From Actinokineospora enzanensis DSM 44649 (lineage in GTDB: Bacteria > Actinomycetota > Actinomycetes > Mycobacteriales > Pseudonocardiaceae), in the NCBI RefSeq assembly GCF_000374445.1, contig NZ_KB894405.1, forward strand, positions 83,805 through 147,804: DNA of 64,000 bases. The letters run 5' to 3'. Shown here piece by piece: positions 33,599 to 44,200 of the stretch. Below the pieces are notes generated by a model. It was given only the letters and a program-made list of their open reading frames with translations. It made no database searches and was not told where the DNA came from. A program made the position numbers and the translations under genes. How positions within the stretch are numbered: position 1 is the stretch's first letter; each line of letters begins with the position of its first letter.

Positions 33599-34507
33599 CT
33601 ATATCAGCAGGTCAGGCCGATGACGCCCGACATATTCCCGGTACGCGGCCCGAGCCAGCGCGATTACAGCGTCGCCGTGTGTCGCGAGTGGCCCGCTTTG
33701 CCTGCACGCCAACACATGGCGCATGCGGACCGGATTGCCCGTCAACGGCCGCACGATCACACCGTCCCCACCCCGGTGCACCGCCTGGCAAGCCGTGATC
33801 GCGCGACCAGCCGCGACCAGGTCCCGGATCGAGTCCGTGTTGGGCGTCGTGTACCGGACCCGGGGCGTGAAACCCGCGCGGGCGCAGGCGGTGTGGAAGC
33901 AGTCCGGCCAGCCTGCGCCGTCCGCGGGAGTCATGGCCCAGGTGCGATCCGCCAGGGTGGACAGGTCGATCTGGGTCGATGAGGCCAGTGGGTCCGCGGC
34001 GGGCAGGGCGACGGACACCGGCTCGTCCGCGATCGGCGTGCAGGTGATGTCCGAAGTGGACTCAAGTGGGTAGTCGGGGTAGTCGACCGTGGCGATGGCG
34101 TCCAGGCGGCCCGCGGTGATCAGGTCCCAGAGGAGACGGGGGGAGTACTCCATGGTGAGACGGACGTCCAGGTCGGTCAGGTGCGCGTCCATCCGGTCCG
34201 CCAGCCCGACCGACACCGACGCGACCGCGCCGCCCAGGGTGATCGTGTTCTCCACCGGTCGGGAGCGCAGGTCGGCCACCCCGGCGAGGATGGCGCGGGC
34301 GCGCGGCAGCATGAACTCGCCCACCCGGGTCAGGAGTACGCCGCGCGGGCCGCGGATGAACAACGGGGCGCCGATGGTGTCCTCGATGCGGCGCAGCCGG
34401 GCGGTCAGTGTGGGTTGCGAGAGCCGCAGGGCGATGGCGGCCCGGGTCAGGCTGCCCGTCTCGGCGATCACGCACAGTGCGCGCAGGTGGCGTAACTCCA
34501 GTTCCAC
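33599..34507 (-). CDS. LysR family transcriptional regulator
   Basis: This 302-residue protein starts ELELRHLRALCVIAETGSLT, with the winged-HTH pattern LRLSQPTLTARLRRIEDTIG and FIRGPRGVLLT, then a periplasmic-binding-protein-like effector domain (about 90-290) that includes VSVGLADRMDAHLTDLDVRL. GTG 34507 is taken as start, and a TTG at 34510 is the alternative. No ribosome site is visible, so it may be leaderless. The gene is divergent from the M64 peptidase across 124 bp, a usual place for LysR control of the neighbour. The effector is unknown. Confidence 0.9.
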   Translation of the reverse strand: MELELRHLRALCVIAETGSLTRAAIALRLSQPTLTARLRRIEDTIGAPLFIRGPRGVLLTRVGEFMLPRARAILAGVADLRSRPVENTITLGGAVASVSVGLADRMDAHLTDLDVRLTMEYSPRLLWDLITAGRLDAIATVDYPDYPLESTSDITCTPIADEPVSVALPAADPLASSTQIDLSTLADRTWAMTPADGAGWPDCFHTACARAGFTPRVRYTTPNTDSIRDLVAAGRAITACQAVHRGGDGVIVRPLTGNPVRMRHVLACRQSGPLATHGDAVIALARAAYREYVGRHRPDLLI

Positions 34508-34631
34508 CAACCGAGCGTAGGTCGCGGGTGATCACGGCCGCGACCCATAGACCGGCGATATGCAAGGTGTGATTTCCCCGGTGTGACACCCGGCCGCGAT
34601 AGTGATCTCCCACGCCCCGAACGGAGGTGTC

Positions 34632-35618
34632 ATGCGCGTCGTCCCCTTGTTCTCGGCCGTCCTGACCGTGGCCGCCCTGGCGAGCCCGGCCGTGGCCGCG
34701 CCCACGCGGACCGTCGTCAAGGAGGTGTTCTCGCCGGACGGCACGATCACCCGCGCTCGCGTGCGGTTACCCGTGGAAGTTGCCGCGCGCGGAGCCGTGA
34801 CGGCCGCGGTCGTGCCGATCCAGCAGACCGGCCCCTCCGGCTCCCGGTTCGACCTCGTCTTCGTCGGCGACGGCTACACCGCGAGCCAGCTGGCCACCTA
34901 CCACCAGCACGTGCTGAACCGCTGGGCGGAGCTGACCCAGGTCGAGCCGTTCAAGTCGATGAAGCAGTCGTTCAACGTGTGGCAGGTCGACGTCGTCTCC
35001 GCCGAGTCCGGTGTGGACAATGATCCGACCCAGGGCGTGCGTCGCGACACCGCGCTGGACTCCTACTTCTGGTGCGACGGGCTGGAACGCCTGCTCTGCG
35101 TGAACGAGACCAAGGCGCTCCGCTACGCCGCGCTCGCCCCGGCCGCCGACCAGGTTCTCGTCGTCGCCAACAGCACGAAGTACGGCGGCGCGGGTGGGAC
35201 CGTCGCCACCTCGTCCGGCGGCAACGCGCAGTCCGGGCAGATCGTGGCGCACGAACTGGGGCACTCCATCGGCGGACTCGCCGACGAGTACGACGTGCCG
35301 AACGACCTCTACACCGGAACAGAACCGGTCGAGGCCAACGTATCGACGTACACGAGCGCGACCATGCGGCAGCGGCGCGTGAAGTGGTACTCCTACCTGG
35401 GCAAGCCCTCGCCGGACGGCGGCGTCATCGGCACGTTCGAGGGCGCCTACTACTACAAGCGCGGCGTCTACCGGCCCACCGACAACTCGCTGATGCGCTC
35501 GCTCGGCCGCCCCTACAACCTGATCGGCCTCGACATCATGCGTGCCGCCATCGCTCGCAAGGCTCCCGGAGCCCGCAAGCCCGGCTACACCGAGCCGGGC
35601 TTGCGGCGCAACAGATAG
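34632..35618 (+). CDS. Secreted M64-type metallopeptidase
   Basis: This 328-residue protein has a signal peptide (about residues 1-23, LFSAVLTVAALASPAVAA). The stretch DLVFVGDGYTASQLATYHQH and the zinc site VAHELGHSIGGLADEYD (HELGH at 207-211, with the following D/E ligand-like residues) are those of the IgA-type M64 family. The ending GAYYYKRGVYRPTDNSLMRS also matches the family. It would cleave extracellular proteins or peptides. The ATG at 34632 follows ACGGAGG. The last 34 bases overlap the end of cobF on the other strand. Confidence 0.92.
   Translation: MRVVPLFSAVLTVAALASPAVAAPTRTVVKEVFSPDGTITRARVRLPVEVAARGAVTAAVVPIQQTGPSGSRFDLVFVGDGYTASQLATYHQHVLNRWAELTQVEPFKSMKQSFNVWQVDVVSAESGVDNDPTQGVRRDTALDSYFWCDGLERLLCVNETKALRYAALAPAADQVLVVANSTKYGGAGGTVATSSGGNAQSGQIVAHELGHSIGGLADEYDVPNDLYTGTEPVEANVSTYTSATMRQRRVKWYSYLGKPSPDGGVIGTFEGAYYYKRGVYRPTDNSLMRSLGRPYNLIGLDIMRAAIARKAPGARKPGYTEPGLRRNR
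35574..35605. terminator. Bidirectional hairpin inside the overlapping 3' ends of the M64 gene and cobF
   Basis: CGCAAGCCCGGCT (35574-35586) and AGCCGGGCTTGCG (35593-35605) form a perfect 13-bp stem with a 6-base loop. Both the M64 coding sequence (to 35618) and the 3' end of cobF (from 35585) are partly inside it. No U-tract follows on either side. Confidence 0.75.
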
Positions 35619-36361
35619 GTGTCCATGATCCAGCCCTTCGCCGCGCGGGCCCGCGCGCGCGTCTCCCGGATCTCGTCGGCGACCTCCGCCAGCGGCCCGG
35701 AGATGATCACCTCGTCGGCCGTGCCCACATAGGCGCCCCAGTGGATGTGCACGTCCGGGTCGTCGGCGAACCCGGCGAACGCCTCCCGCGAGTCGAGCAT
35801 CACCACCAGGTCGTCCACGTCCGTGGGCCAGCCGCGGGCCAACCGGCGGCCGGTGGTCACCTGGACCGCGCCGCCCACCTGGTTCAGCGTGGTGCCGCAG
35901 CGCGCGGCCAGGGCGGACACGCTGCTGATGCCCGGGTGCACGGTGACCTCGAACCCGGCGCCGCGCGCGCGGATGTCGTCGACCACCGAGATGATGCTGT
36001 CGTAGAGCGCGGGATCGCCCCAGACCAGGAACGCGCCGGTCTCGCCCGGCCCCAGGTGCTCGGCGAGCATGTCCGCGCACACGTCCGCGCGGCGCGCGCG
36101 CCAGTCGGACACGGCCTCGCCGTAGCCTGCCTCGGTGCGCACGCGCTCGGGGTCCTGGGCCCGGACCAGCCGGTGGCCGCCCGCGGGCACGTGCGCGTCC
36201 AGGATGGCCTGGCGCAGGTCGGACAGCTCGCGCGCGGCGTCGGCCTTGTCCAACAGGAAGATCACGTCCGCCCGGTTCAGCGCGGCCACCGCCGCCACCG
36301 TGACGTGACCGGGGTCGCCCGCCCCGATCCCGATGATCTCCACCCGTCTCGCCTCAGCCAT
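35585..36361 (-). CDS. cobF: Precorrin-6A synthase (deacetylating) CobF
   Basis: This 258-residue SAM-dependent tetrapyrrole methyltransferase has EIIGIGAGDPGHVTVAAVAA at the N terminus, VWGDPALYDS (the family's GDP motif) and VTVHPGISSVSALAARCGT in the middle, with RGWPTDVDDLVVMLDSREAF later. This is the CobF pattern. It methylates C-1 of precorrin-5 with loss of acetate in aerobic cobalamin biosynthesis. It is divergent from cobU with 43 bp between starts. The other corrin-ring genes are not in the window. Confidence 0.93.
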   Translation of the reverse strand: MAEARRVEIIGIGAGDPGHVTVAAVAALNRADVIFLLDKADAARELSDLRQAILDAHVPAGGHRLVRAQDPERVRTEAGYGEAVSDWRARRADVCADMLAEHLGPGETGAFLVWGDPALYDSIISVVDDIRARGAGFEVTVHPGISSVSALAARCGTTLNQVGGAVQVTTGRRLARGWPTDVDDLVVMLDSREAFAGFADDPDVHIHWGAYVGTADEVIISGPLAEVADEIRETRARARAAKGWIMDTYLLRRKPGSV

Positions 36362-36404
36362 GCCCCGACCCTAATGGGACGGTCCGGGCTGACAGGATGA
36401 CCCC

Positions 36405-36935
36405 ATGACCGCGCGCCGGACCCTGGTACTGGGTGGCACCCGTTCCGGCAAGTCCGCGCACGCCGAGGGCCTGGTGCCCGCCGACGCGCCGGTCGACTAC
36501 CTCGCCACCGCGCGCGTCGACCCCGCGGACGCCGACTGGTCCGCCCGCATCGCCACCCACGTCGCCCGGCGGCCCGGACACTGGCGCACGGTCGAGGTCC
36601 CGCTGGCCGGTGACCTGCCGGACCACCTGCGCGCGGCGGCTCCCGACGGCCCGCCGATCCTGGTGGACGACCTGGCGACCTGGCTGACGGGCGCGCTCGA
36701 CGACGTCCGCTGGGAAGGTCCGGTGCCCGAGGCGCGGCAGGACCTGGTGTCGGCGGTCGCGGCCTGCCGGGCCCGCCTGGTCCTGGTCTCCGCCGAGGTC
36801 GGGCTGGGCGTCGTCCCGTCCAGCGGCGCGGGCCGCCGCTTCCGGGACGAGCTGGGCCTGCTCAACGCGGCGGTCGCCGAGCACTGCGACCGGGTCCTGC
36901 TGCTCGTCGCGGGCATCCCCCTCGCCCTGCGCTGA
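36405..36935 (+). CDS. cobU: Adenosylcobinamide kinase/guanylyltransferase CobU
   Basis: This 176-residue protein begins TLVLGGTRSGKSAHAEGLV, with the P-loop GGTRSGKS of CobU, and later PPILVDDLATWLTGAL, VLVSAEVGLGVVPSSGAGRR and FRDELGLLNAAVAEHCDRV. It phosphorylates adenosylcobinamide and transfers GMP to it in the late cobalamin (nucleotide loop) pathway. The ATG at 36405 lies opposite the cobF start. The gene precedes cobS by 15 bp. Confidence 0.95.
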   Translation: MTARRTLVLGGTRSGKSAHAEGLVPADAPVDYLATARVDPADADWSARIATHVARRPGHWRTVEVPLAGDLPDHLRAAAPDGPPILVDDLATWLTGALDDVRWEGPVPEARQDLVSAVAACRARLVLVSAEVGLGVVPSSGAGRRFRDELGLLNAAVAEHCDRVLLLVAGIPLALR

Positions 36936-36950
36936 CCGGCCGGGGGAGCG

Positions 36951-37745
36951 GTGCCCGGCCCGGCGGGCGCGGGTTACCGTGCGCCGGTGACTTCGGTGGA
37001 TGGGGTGGGTGGGGGCGGCCTGCGGCTGGCGTTCCACTGGTTGACGGTGCTGCCGGTCGAGGCGGACGGGCAGGACCCGGCGGTGCGGCGCTCGGCGATC
37101 ACCTGGGCGCCGGTGGTCGGCGTGGTCGTCGGCGGGCTGGTCGCGTTCCTGTTGTTCCTCTTCGTGCTGGTCGGGTTACCCGCGCCGGGCCTGCTCGTGG
37201 TCGGGGTGGCGGCGCTGCTGACGCGGGGCATGCACCTGGACGGCCTCGCCGACACGGTGGACGGGCTGGGCTGCTACGGGCCGCCGGAGCGGGCGTTGGC
37301 GGTCATGAAGGAGGGCGGGATCGGGGCGTTCGCCGTGGTGGCTCTGATCGTGACGATCGGGGTGCAGGGGTCCGCGCTGGGGGCGCTGTCGGGGGACCGG
37401 TTCGGGGCCGTGGTGCTGGCCTACGTCGTGGGGCGGGCGGCGTTCTCGTGGTGCTGCCGGGAGGGGGTGCCCGCGGCGCGGCCGGACGGGTTCGGGGCGT
37501 TGGTGGCGGGGAGCCAGCCGGTCACCGTGCCGGTGCTGTGGGGATTCGCGCTGTTGGTCGTCGGGGTCCTTGTGGTGCCGGGGAAGCCGTGGCTCGGGCC
37601 GCTCGCGGTGGTGGTGGCCGCGGCGGCGGTGGTGCTGTCGACGCGGCACCTGGTGCGGCGGTTCGGGGGTGTCACGGGAGATGTGTTCGGGGCGAACGCG
37701 GAGTTGGCCACGGCGGTGGTGCTCGCGGTCTGCGCGATTCCGTAG
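36951..37745 (+). CDS. cobS: Adenosylcobinamide-GDP ribazoletransferase CobS
   Basis: This membrane protein has RLAFHWLTVLPVEADGQDPA at the N terminus, and RGMHLDGLADTVDGLGCYGP, the DGLADT core of CobS, about a third of the way in. Several hydrophobic segments follow. It joins alpha-ribazole to adenosylcobinamide-GDP. Start: GTG 36951 gives 264 residues but its GGGGGAG is only two bases away. GTG 36987 (252 residues) is an alternative without a ribosome site. The true start is unresolved. A gap of 522 bp follows before the giant gene. Confidence 0.92.
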   Translation: MPGPAGAGYRAPVTSVDGVGGGGLRLAFHWLTVLPVEADGQDPAVRRSAITWAPVVGVVVGGLVAFLLFLFVLVGLPAPGLLVVGVAALLTRGMHLDGLADTVDGLGCYGPPERALAVMKEGGIGAFAVVALIVTIGVQGSALGALSGDRFGAVVLAYVVGRAAFSWCCREGVPAARPDGFGALVAGSQPVTVPVLWGFALLVVGVLVVPGKPWLGPLAVVVAAAAVVLSTRHLVRRFGGVTGDVFGANAELATAVVLAVCAIP

Positions 37746-38267
37746 GGAACCGGTTCGCGGGTGTGGCCCGGTGAGAGAGGCCGGAACGCCGGTCATGATC
37801 GACACCAACCGGCCGGTCCACTGTGGACATAAACGATCGGTGACGATCTCCTCCGTGAATCCCGGGGAGTCCCGGTCCCGGCTATACCCGACCGGGTGGT
37901 TTTATCGCATTCACTGCCTCGACCGCTGTCTGCCCGTGACCCCTGACCGCCGTCGTGCCTCATCCTTGTGGTGATCAATTCGGGTTCTTTCCCGCTATCA
38001 GGTGAACGGCCGAACGCGCGTCGGCCACCGCGTCGAGCCCTGGTGCACTCGGTGTGACCTGCTGTTATGTGGATCTTCCCGGCTCAGCACTTCGTGCGCA
38101 TCGACCGGGGTTTGCGATCGGCGCGACCGGGATCGAATGCCGGAAAAGACCCGCCGAGTAATCAACCGCGGTTATCCCCATACGATCGGGTATGGCCCAT
38201 GCCAAGTTCGTCCACTTTGCCTAGAGTGATCGTCAGTTTGGTTCAGGCGACACCAAAGGAAACTGGC
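37746..38267. other. Intergenic leader of the giant gene
   Basis: No convincing gene is present in this 522-bp stretch. CCATAC (38178-38183) and GTATGG (38190-38195) form a 6-bp palindrome with a 6-base spacer. TAGAGT (38222-38227) is a possible -10 hexamer about 40 bp upstream of the giant gene's ATG. AAGGA (38256-38260) is its ribosome site. The upstream part has no structure that I can assign. Confidence 0.45.
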
Positions 38268-41200
38268 ATGGGCGCGGCGTATCGAACCGGGTTTCCGCGG
38301 CGCACCCGCGCCGGTGTTCTCTGTCTGGCCATGGCGTTGCTGGCCACCTTCGTGCCCATCGTCGCGGCCCCGGTCGCCGAGGCCTCGGTCCGGCAGAACT
38401 TCGACGCCGTCTACTCCTCCGAGGAGAACGGCGCGATCACGCTCACCGGCGCCAGCTCCATGGACTGCCCCACCGCGACCTCCGGCTGCACGTCGGCGCG
38501 CACCGGCAGCGCCACCACGACCTCCAACAACAACAACGTCTACAACATGGCGTTCGTCGACGTGGACAGCGACGCGTCCACTTCGAACTCCTCGACCGCC
38601 ACGCTGAACATGCCCACCGGCTCCACCGTCCTCTACGCGCGGCTGATCTGGGGTGGCCGCACCGTCGCGGGCACCAACGGCGTCGTGCCAACCAAGGCCG
38701 TCAACACCGCCAGGTTCCGCGCCCCCGGGGCCACCGCCTACACCACCTACACCGCCACCACGCTCATCCAGCCCACCGCGCTGGTCACCTCCGACGGCGG
38801 CCCCTACCAGGCCTCCATCGACGTCACCTCGGTGGTCAAGGCGGCGGGCGGCGGCACCTACGCGGTCGCCGACATCGGCGCCGCCACCGGCATGGACCGC
38901 TACGCGGGCTGGTCGCTGGTCGTCGCCTACCGCAACCCGACCCTGCCGCTGCGCAACCTGCGCGTGTTCGAGGGCTTCGCCGACATCACCTCGGCCACCG
39001 GCAACAACAGCGTCGACATCCCGGTCTCCGGCTTCCTCACCCCCACCACCGGCAACGTCAACGCCTCCGTCGGCGTCGTGGCCTGGGAGGGTGACTACGG
39101 CACCACCGGCGACGCGCTCAAGCTGGCGGGCACCACGCTCAGCGACGCGACCCGGCCCGCGAACAACTTCTTCGACTCGCGCATCAGCGACGCGGGCGTG
39201 GACCAGACCGGGCGAAGTCCCGGCAACCTCAACAACTTCGGTGTGGACATCGGCCGCATCGCCACCACGAACGTGCTGAGCAACGGCAGCACGTCGGCCA
39301 CCATCAACCTGACCTCCAGCGGCGACTCCTACTATCCGGGCATCGTCACCAGCCAGATCGACCTGTTCACCCCGACCTTCAACGCGGTCAGCAAGACCGT
39401 AACCAACCTCAACGGCAACAACCCCGCGCAACCCGGCGACACGCTGGAGTACCGGCTCACGTTCACCAACTCCGGCGGCGACTACGCCGACGCCTCCGTC
39501 GTGCGCGACGCCCTGGCCACCGGTCTCACCTACCTGCCGGGCTCGCTCGTCGTCGACACCGACAGCGGCAGCACCACCGGAACACGAACGGACGCCCCAG
39601 GGGACGACTCCGCCGATTACACGGCGTCGGACAGAACAGTGCGCTTCCGGGTCGGCACCGGGTCGTCGGCCACCACCGGCGGCTCCATCGGCCCCAACGG
39701 CTCCGTGGCCGTGCGTTTCCGCGCCACGGTCAACCGCGCGGCCGCGGGCAGCACCATCGTCAACACCCCCGCGCTCGACTACCGCGCCCGCACACTGAAC
39801 CGCAGCTACTCCTTCGCCGGTAACGACGTCAACACCGCCGTCAGCGCGCTCGCCGACATGTCCGCGGCCAAGACCGCGGCCACCCCCTCGCAGAACGCGG
39901 GCCAGACCGTCACCTACACCATCTCGGCGGTCAACAACGGCCCCAACGACGCCGCGGGCGTCACCCTGACCGACACTCTCCCCACCGGCACCACCTTCGT
40001 CTCCGCCACCCCGCCCTCGGGCACCTGCACCGCCTCAGGGCAAACGGTCACCTGCGCGATCGGCGCGGTCACCAACGGCACCACCGTGTCCGTGCCGGTC
40101 GTGGCCCGGATCAACGCCGACACCACCGGCGGCACCGTGATCAACTCGGTGCGGGTGTCCGCGACCACCGCCGACGACGTCGCGGTCAACAACACCGCCA
40201 CCGCCCCGGTCGCCGTCACCCGCTCCGCCGACCTGGGTGTCACCACCTCGCTCACCGGACCGGTCGTGCCCGGCACCGAGCAGGCCACGCTGACCACCAC
40301 GGTCACCAACGCCGGACCGTCCACGGCGGACAGTGTGGTGCTGAGCATCCCGGTGCCCGACGGCACCTATGTGGTCTGGGCCAGCGACGGCTGCGTGGTC
40401 ACCTCGGGCACCCTGATCTGCACGGTGGGCACGCTGCCGCCCGGCCAGACCTACACCGCCACCGCCGTCCTTGGTGTCGTCTCCGGCTACACCAAGCCGA
40501 CGCTCGCGGTGAACTCGTCGGTGTCCTCGCCGACCACCGACCCGAACACCGCCGACAACACCGCCACCGCCACCGCCATGGTCGTGCCCACCGCCGACAT
40601 CGTGGTCACCCAGACCGCGTCGGACCCCAACCCGATCGCGGGCAACCGCACCAACTACACGGTCACCGTCTACAACGACGGCCCGTCCGACGCGCAGAAC
40701 GTGGTCATCACCGACCCGCTGCCCGCGGGCGTCACGATCGTCAGCGCCAGCCCCCAGTCGGGCACCTGCGCCACCACCAACGGCACTGTGTCCTGCCAGC
40801 TGGGCACCGTCCCGGCGGGCGGCACCACCACGGTCAACCTGCGCGTCGCGATCGCCCCCGACCGCGCCGCGGGCCCGTTGGCCAACACCGCCTCCGGCAC
40901 CACGAGCACCCAGCAGGACAACACGGCCAACGACGCGGCCACGGTCACCACGACCGTGCAGCGGGTCAGCGACCTCGCGCTGACCAAGACCGCCATCCCG
41001 ACCCCGGTCGTGGTCGGCGCGCCGATCGCGTACACGCTGACCGTCACCAACAATGGCCCGTCCGCCGCCGACGCGGTCGTGGTCAACGACCCGCTGCCCA
41101 CGGGCCTGACCGCCACCGGCGAGCAGTCCACCCAGGGCACCTGCACCATCACCGGGCAGACGGTCAACTGCGCGCTGGGCACCGTCGCCGCGGGCGCCAC

Positions 41201-44200
41201 CGCCTCGGTCACGATCACCGCCGACACCCCGGGCACCGTGCCCGCCGCGGGCTTCACCAACACCGCGACCGTGGCCTCGGCGAGCACCGACCCGAACCCG
41301 GCCAACAACACCGCCACGCACGTGGCCAACGTGACCGCGCAGGCCGACATCACGGTGGCCGAGACGGTGGCGGGCACCGTGGTGAACGCGGGCCAGTCGA
41401 CCCGCTACACCGCCACCGTCACCAACAACGGCCCCTCGGTCGCCACCGGCGTCACCTTCACCCAGGCCGTGCCCGCCGGGTTCGCCATCGGCACCATCAC
41501 CCCGTCCACCGGCACCTGCCAGGTGGTCGGCGGCCAGGTCCAGTGCGCCATCGGCAACCTGGCCAGCGGCGCCAACGCCACCGTCGCCATCGATGTGAAC
41601 GTGCCGTCCGGCCAGGCCACCGTGCCGGTCAACGCCACCGCCACGGCGAGCTCGGCGATCCCCGACCCGACCCAGTCGAACAACACCGCGACCACGCCGA
41701 TCAGCGTGCGGGCGCAGGCCGACGTGCGGTTCGCCGGCCTGCAGGCCCCGGGCACGTTCCGCGCGGGCGAGTCGTTCACCCGCACCTTCGCCATCGGCAA
41801 CGCGGGACCGTCCGACGCCCAGGGCGTCACCGTCCAGGCCGACCTGCCGGTGGGCGTGCTCGACCTGACCGCCACCGTCAACGGCATCACCTGCGCGGTC
41901 AACGGCGGCCGGATCAGCTGCCCGATCGGCACACTGACCGCCGGGCAGGTGGTGAACGGCTCGGTCAGCGGCCGGATCGCCGCGTCCAGCCCGCCGGGTC
42001 CGCGCGAGTTCTCGGCCACGATCAGCTCGTCCACCCCGGACCCGACCCCGGCCAACAACCAGGTCTCGGCCAGCACCGCGGTCACCGCGTACGCCGGGCT
42101 GGGCATCACCCAGACGGTCAACCCGACCCCGCTGGTGGCGGGCGCGCAGGCCACCTACCTGATCTCGGCCAACAACACCGGCCCGTCCGACGCGGTCAAC
42201 GTCGCGGTCACCCAGAACCTGCCCGCGGGCGTCACCTTGGTCTCCGCGGTGAGCAGCCTGGGCGCCTGCACCACCACCGCGACCACAGTGAGCTGCACCG
42301 TCGACCGGCTGCCCGCGGGCGGCAAGGACGACGTGACCGTGGTGGTCGCCGTGTCGCCCACCGCGTCCGGCTCGATCGCCGCCGAGGCCCAGGTGCAGAC
42401 CGACACGCCCAGCCCGGGCGGCGAGGACCAGCTCACCACGCTGACCACGCCGGTCGTGCAGAACGCGGAGCTGTCGATCATCGGCGGCGCCCTGCAGAGC
42501 CCGGTCCGCGCGGGCACCGCGCAGACCTACACGCTCACCGTGGCCAACTCCGGCCCGTCGGCGGCGGCGAACGTGACGTTCTCCGACACGCTGCCCGACG
42601 GCATGGTGCTGCTGCCCGGCGGCCTGGTCACCCAGGCGGGCACCTGCACGCCGAACCCGGACGGCAAGGGCGCCACCTGCGCGCTGGGCACCGTGGCCCC
42701 GGGCAGCTCGGTCGCCATCGTGCTGACGGCGCTGGTGCCCGCGGACACCCCGGCGGGCACGGTCCTCACCGACACCGCCGCCGTCGGCTCGCCGACCGCG
42801 GACCCGACCCCGGACAACCGATCGGTCACCATCCCGGTGACGGTGAGCACCGCGGCCGACCTGACCGTCAGCACCACCTCCACCTCGACCAACGCCGGGG
42901 CGGGCCAGGACATCCGGTACGACATCACGGTCGCCAACCACGGCCCGTCCACCGCGCGCACGGTCACCCTCACCGACCCGCTGCCCGCGGGCACCACGTT
43001 CGTCTCCGCCGACACCGGCTGCGCGCTCGCGGGCGCACAGGTGCAGTGCGCGCTCGGCGACCTGGCCCAGGGCGCGATCACCACGAAGACGATCACCCTG
43101 CACCTGGCGCCGGACTACCCGAGCCCGACCGTGGTCAACACCGCCACGGCCACCTCGCCGACCAGCGACCCGAACCCGGCGGACAACGCGGGCACGATCA
43201 CGCACACGGTCAACTACACCGCCAACCTGGCCGCCACCAACGTGATCACCTCCGGCCCGGTGGTGGCGGGCAGCCCGGTCACCTACCACGCGACCATCAC
43301 CAACAACGGCCCCGCGCAGGCACCGCAGCTGGTGCTGACCGACCCGATGCCCGCGGGCACCACCTACGTCAGCGCCGTCGCGGGCTCGGGCGGCACCTGC
43401 GTGTTCGCCACCGGCGCCGTGCGGTGCAGCTGGCCGTCGCTGGCGCTGGGTGCCACCGTGGCCGCCGACATCACCGTGCGGTTGTCCAGCACCACCCCGG
43501 CGGGCGGCGCGCTGGCCAACACGGTGACCGCGAGCTCCGCCGTGCCCGACCCGGACGCGGCCGACAGCTCCGCCACCGCCACCGGCACTGTCGGCGCGGT
43601 CGCCGACCTGGCCGTCACCCAGGTGCTCACCTCCGGGCCGCCGATCGCGGGCGGCCGGGTCACCTGGCAGGCCGTGATCACCAACAACGGCCCGTCCTCG
43701 GCCTACGGCGTGGCCACCACCGACCCGGCCCCGGCCGGGGTCCGCTACACGGCCGCGTCCTCGACCGTCGGCACCTGCACCTTCGACAGCGCGGGCGCCC
43801 AGTGCTCGGTCGGCACCATCCCGTCCGGCGGCACCGCCACGGTCACCCTGACCGGCACCCTCGCCCCCGACTACACCGGCACCGCGGTCACCAACACCGT
43901 CACCGTCGCGGCCACCTCGACCGACCCGAACACGGCCAACAACACCGCCTCCGCGGTGTCCGACGCGGGCAGCAGCGCCGACGTCAAGCTGGCCATGACC
44001 GCCGCGCCGGAGCCGGTCGTGCCCGGCCGCAACGTCTCCTGGACGATCACCGCGGGCAACGACGGGCCGTCCATCGCGCGCGGCGTGGTGATCACCGACG
44101 ACCTGCCGACCGGGGTCACCCCGCAGCCGGTCGCGGGCTGTTCGATCACCGGCCGCCGGGTCACCTGCCCGGTGGGCGACATCGCGCCGGGCGCCACCAC

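Noticed and set aside
36361..36405. Cobalamin riboswitch between cobF and cobU
   Set aside because: The 43-bp gap is too short for the roughly 200-base element and lacks its conserved box.
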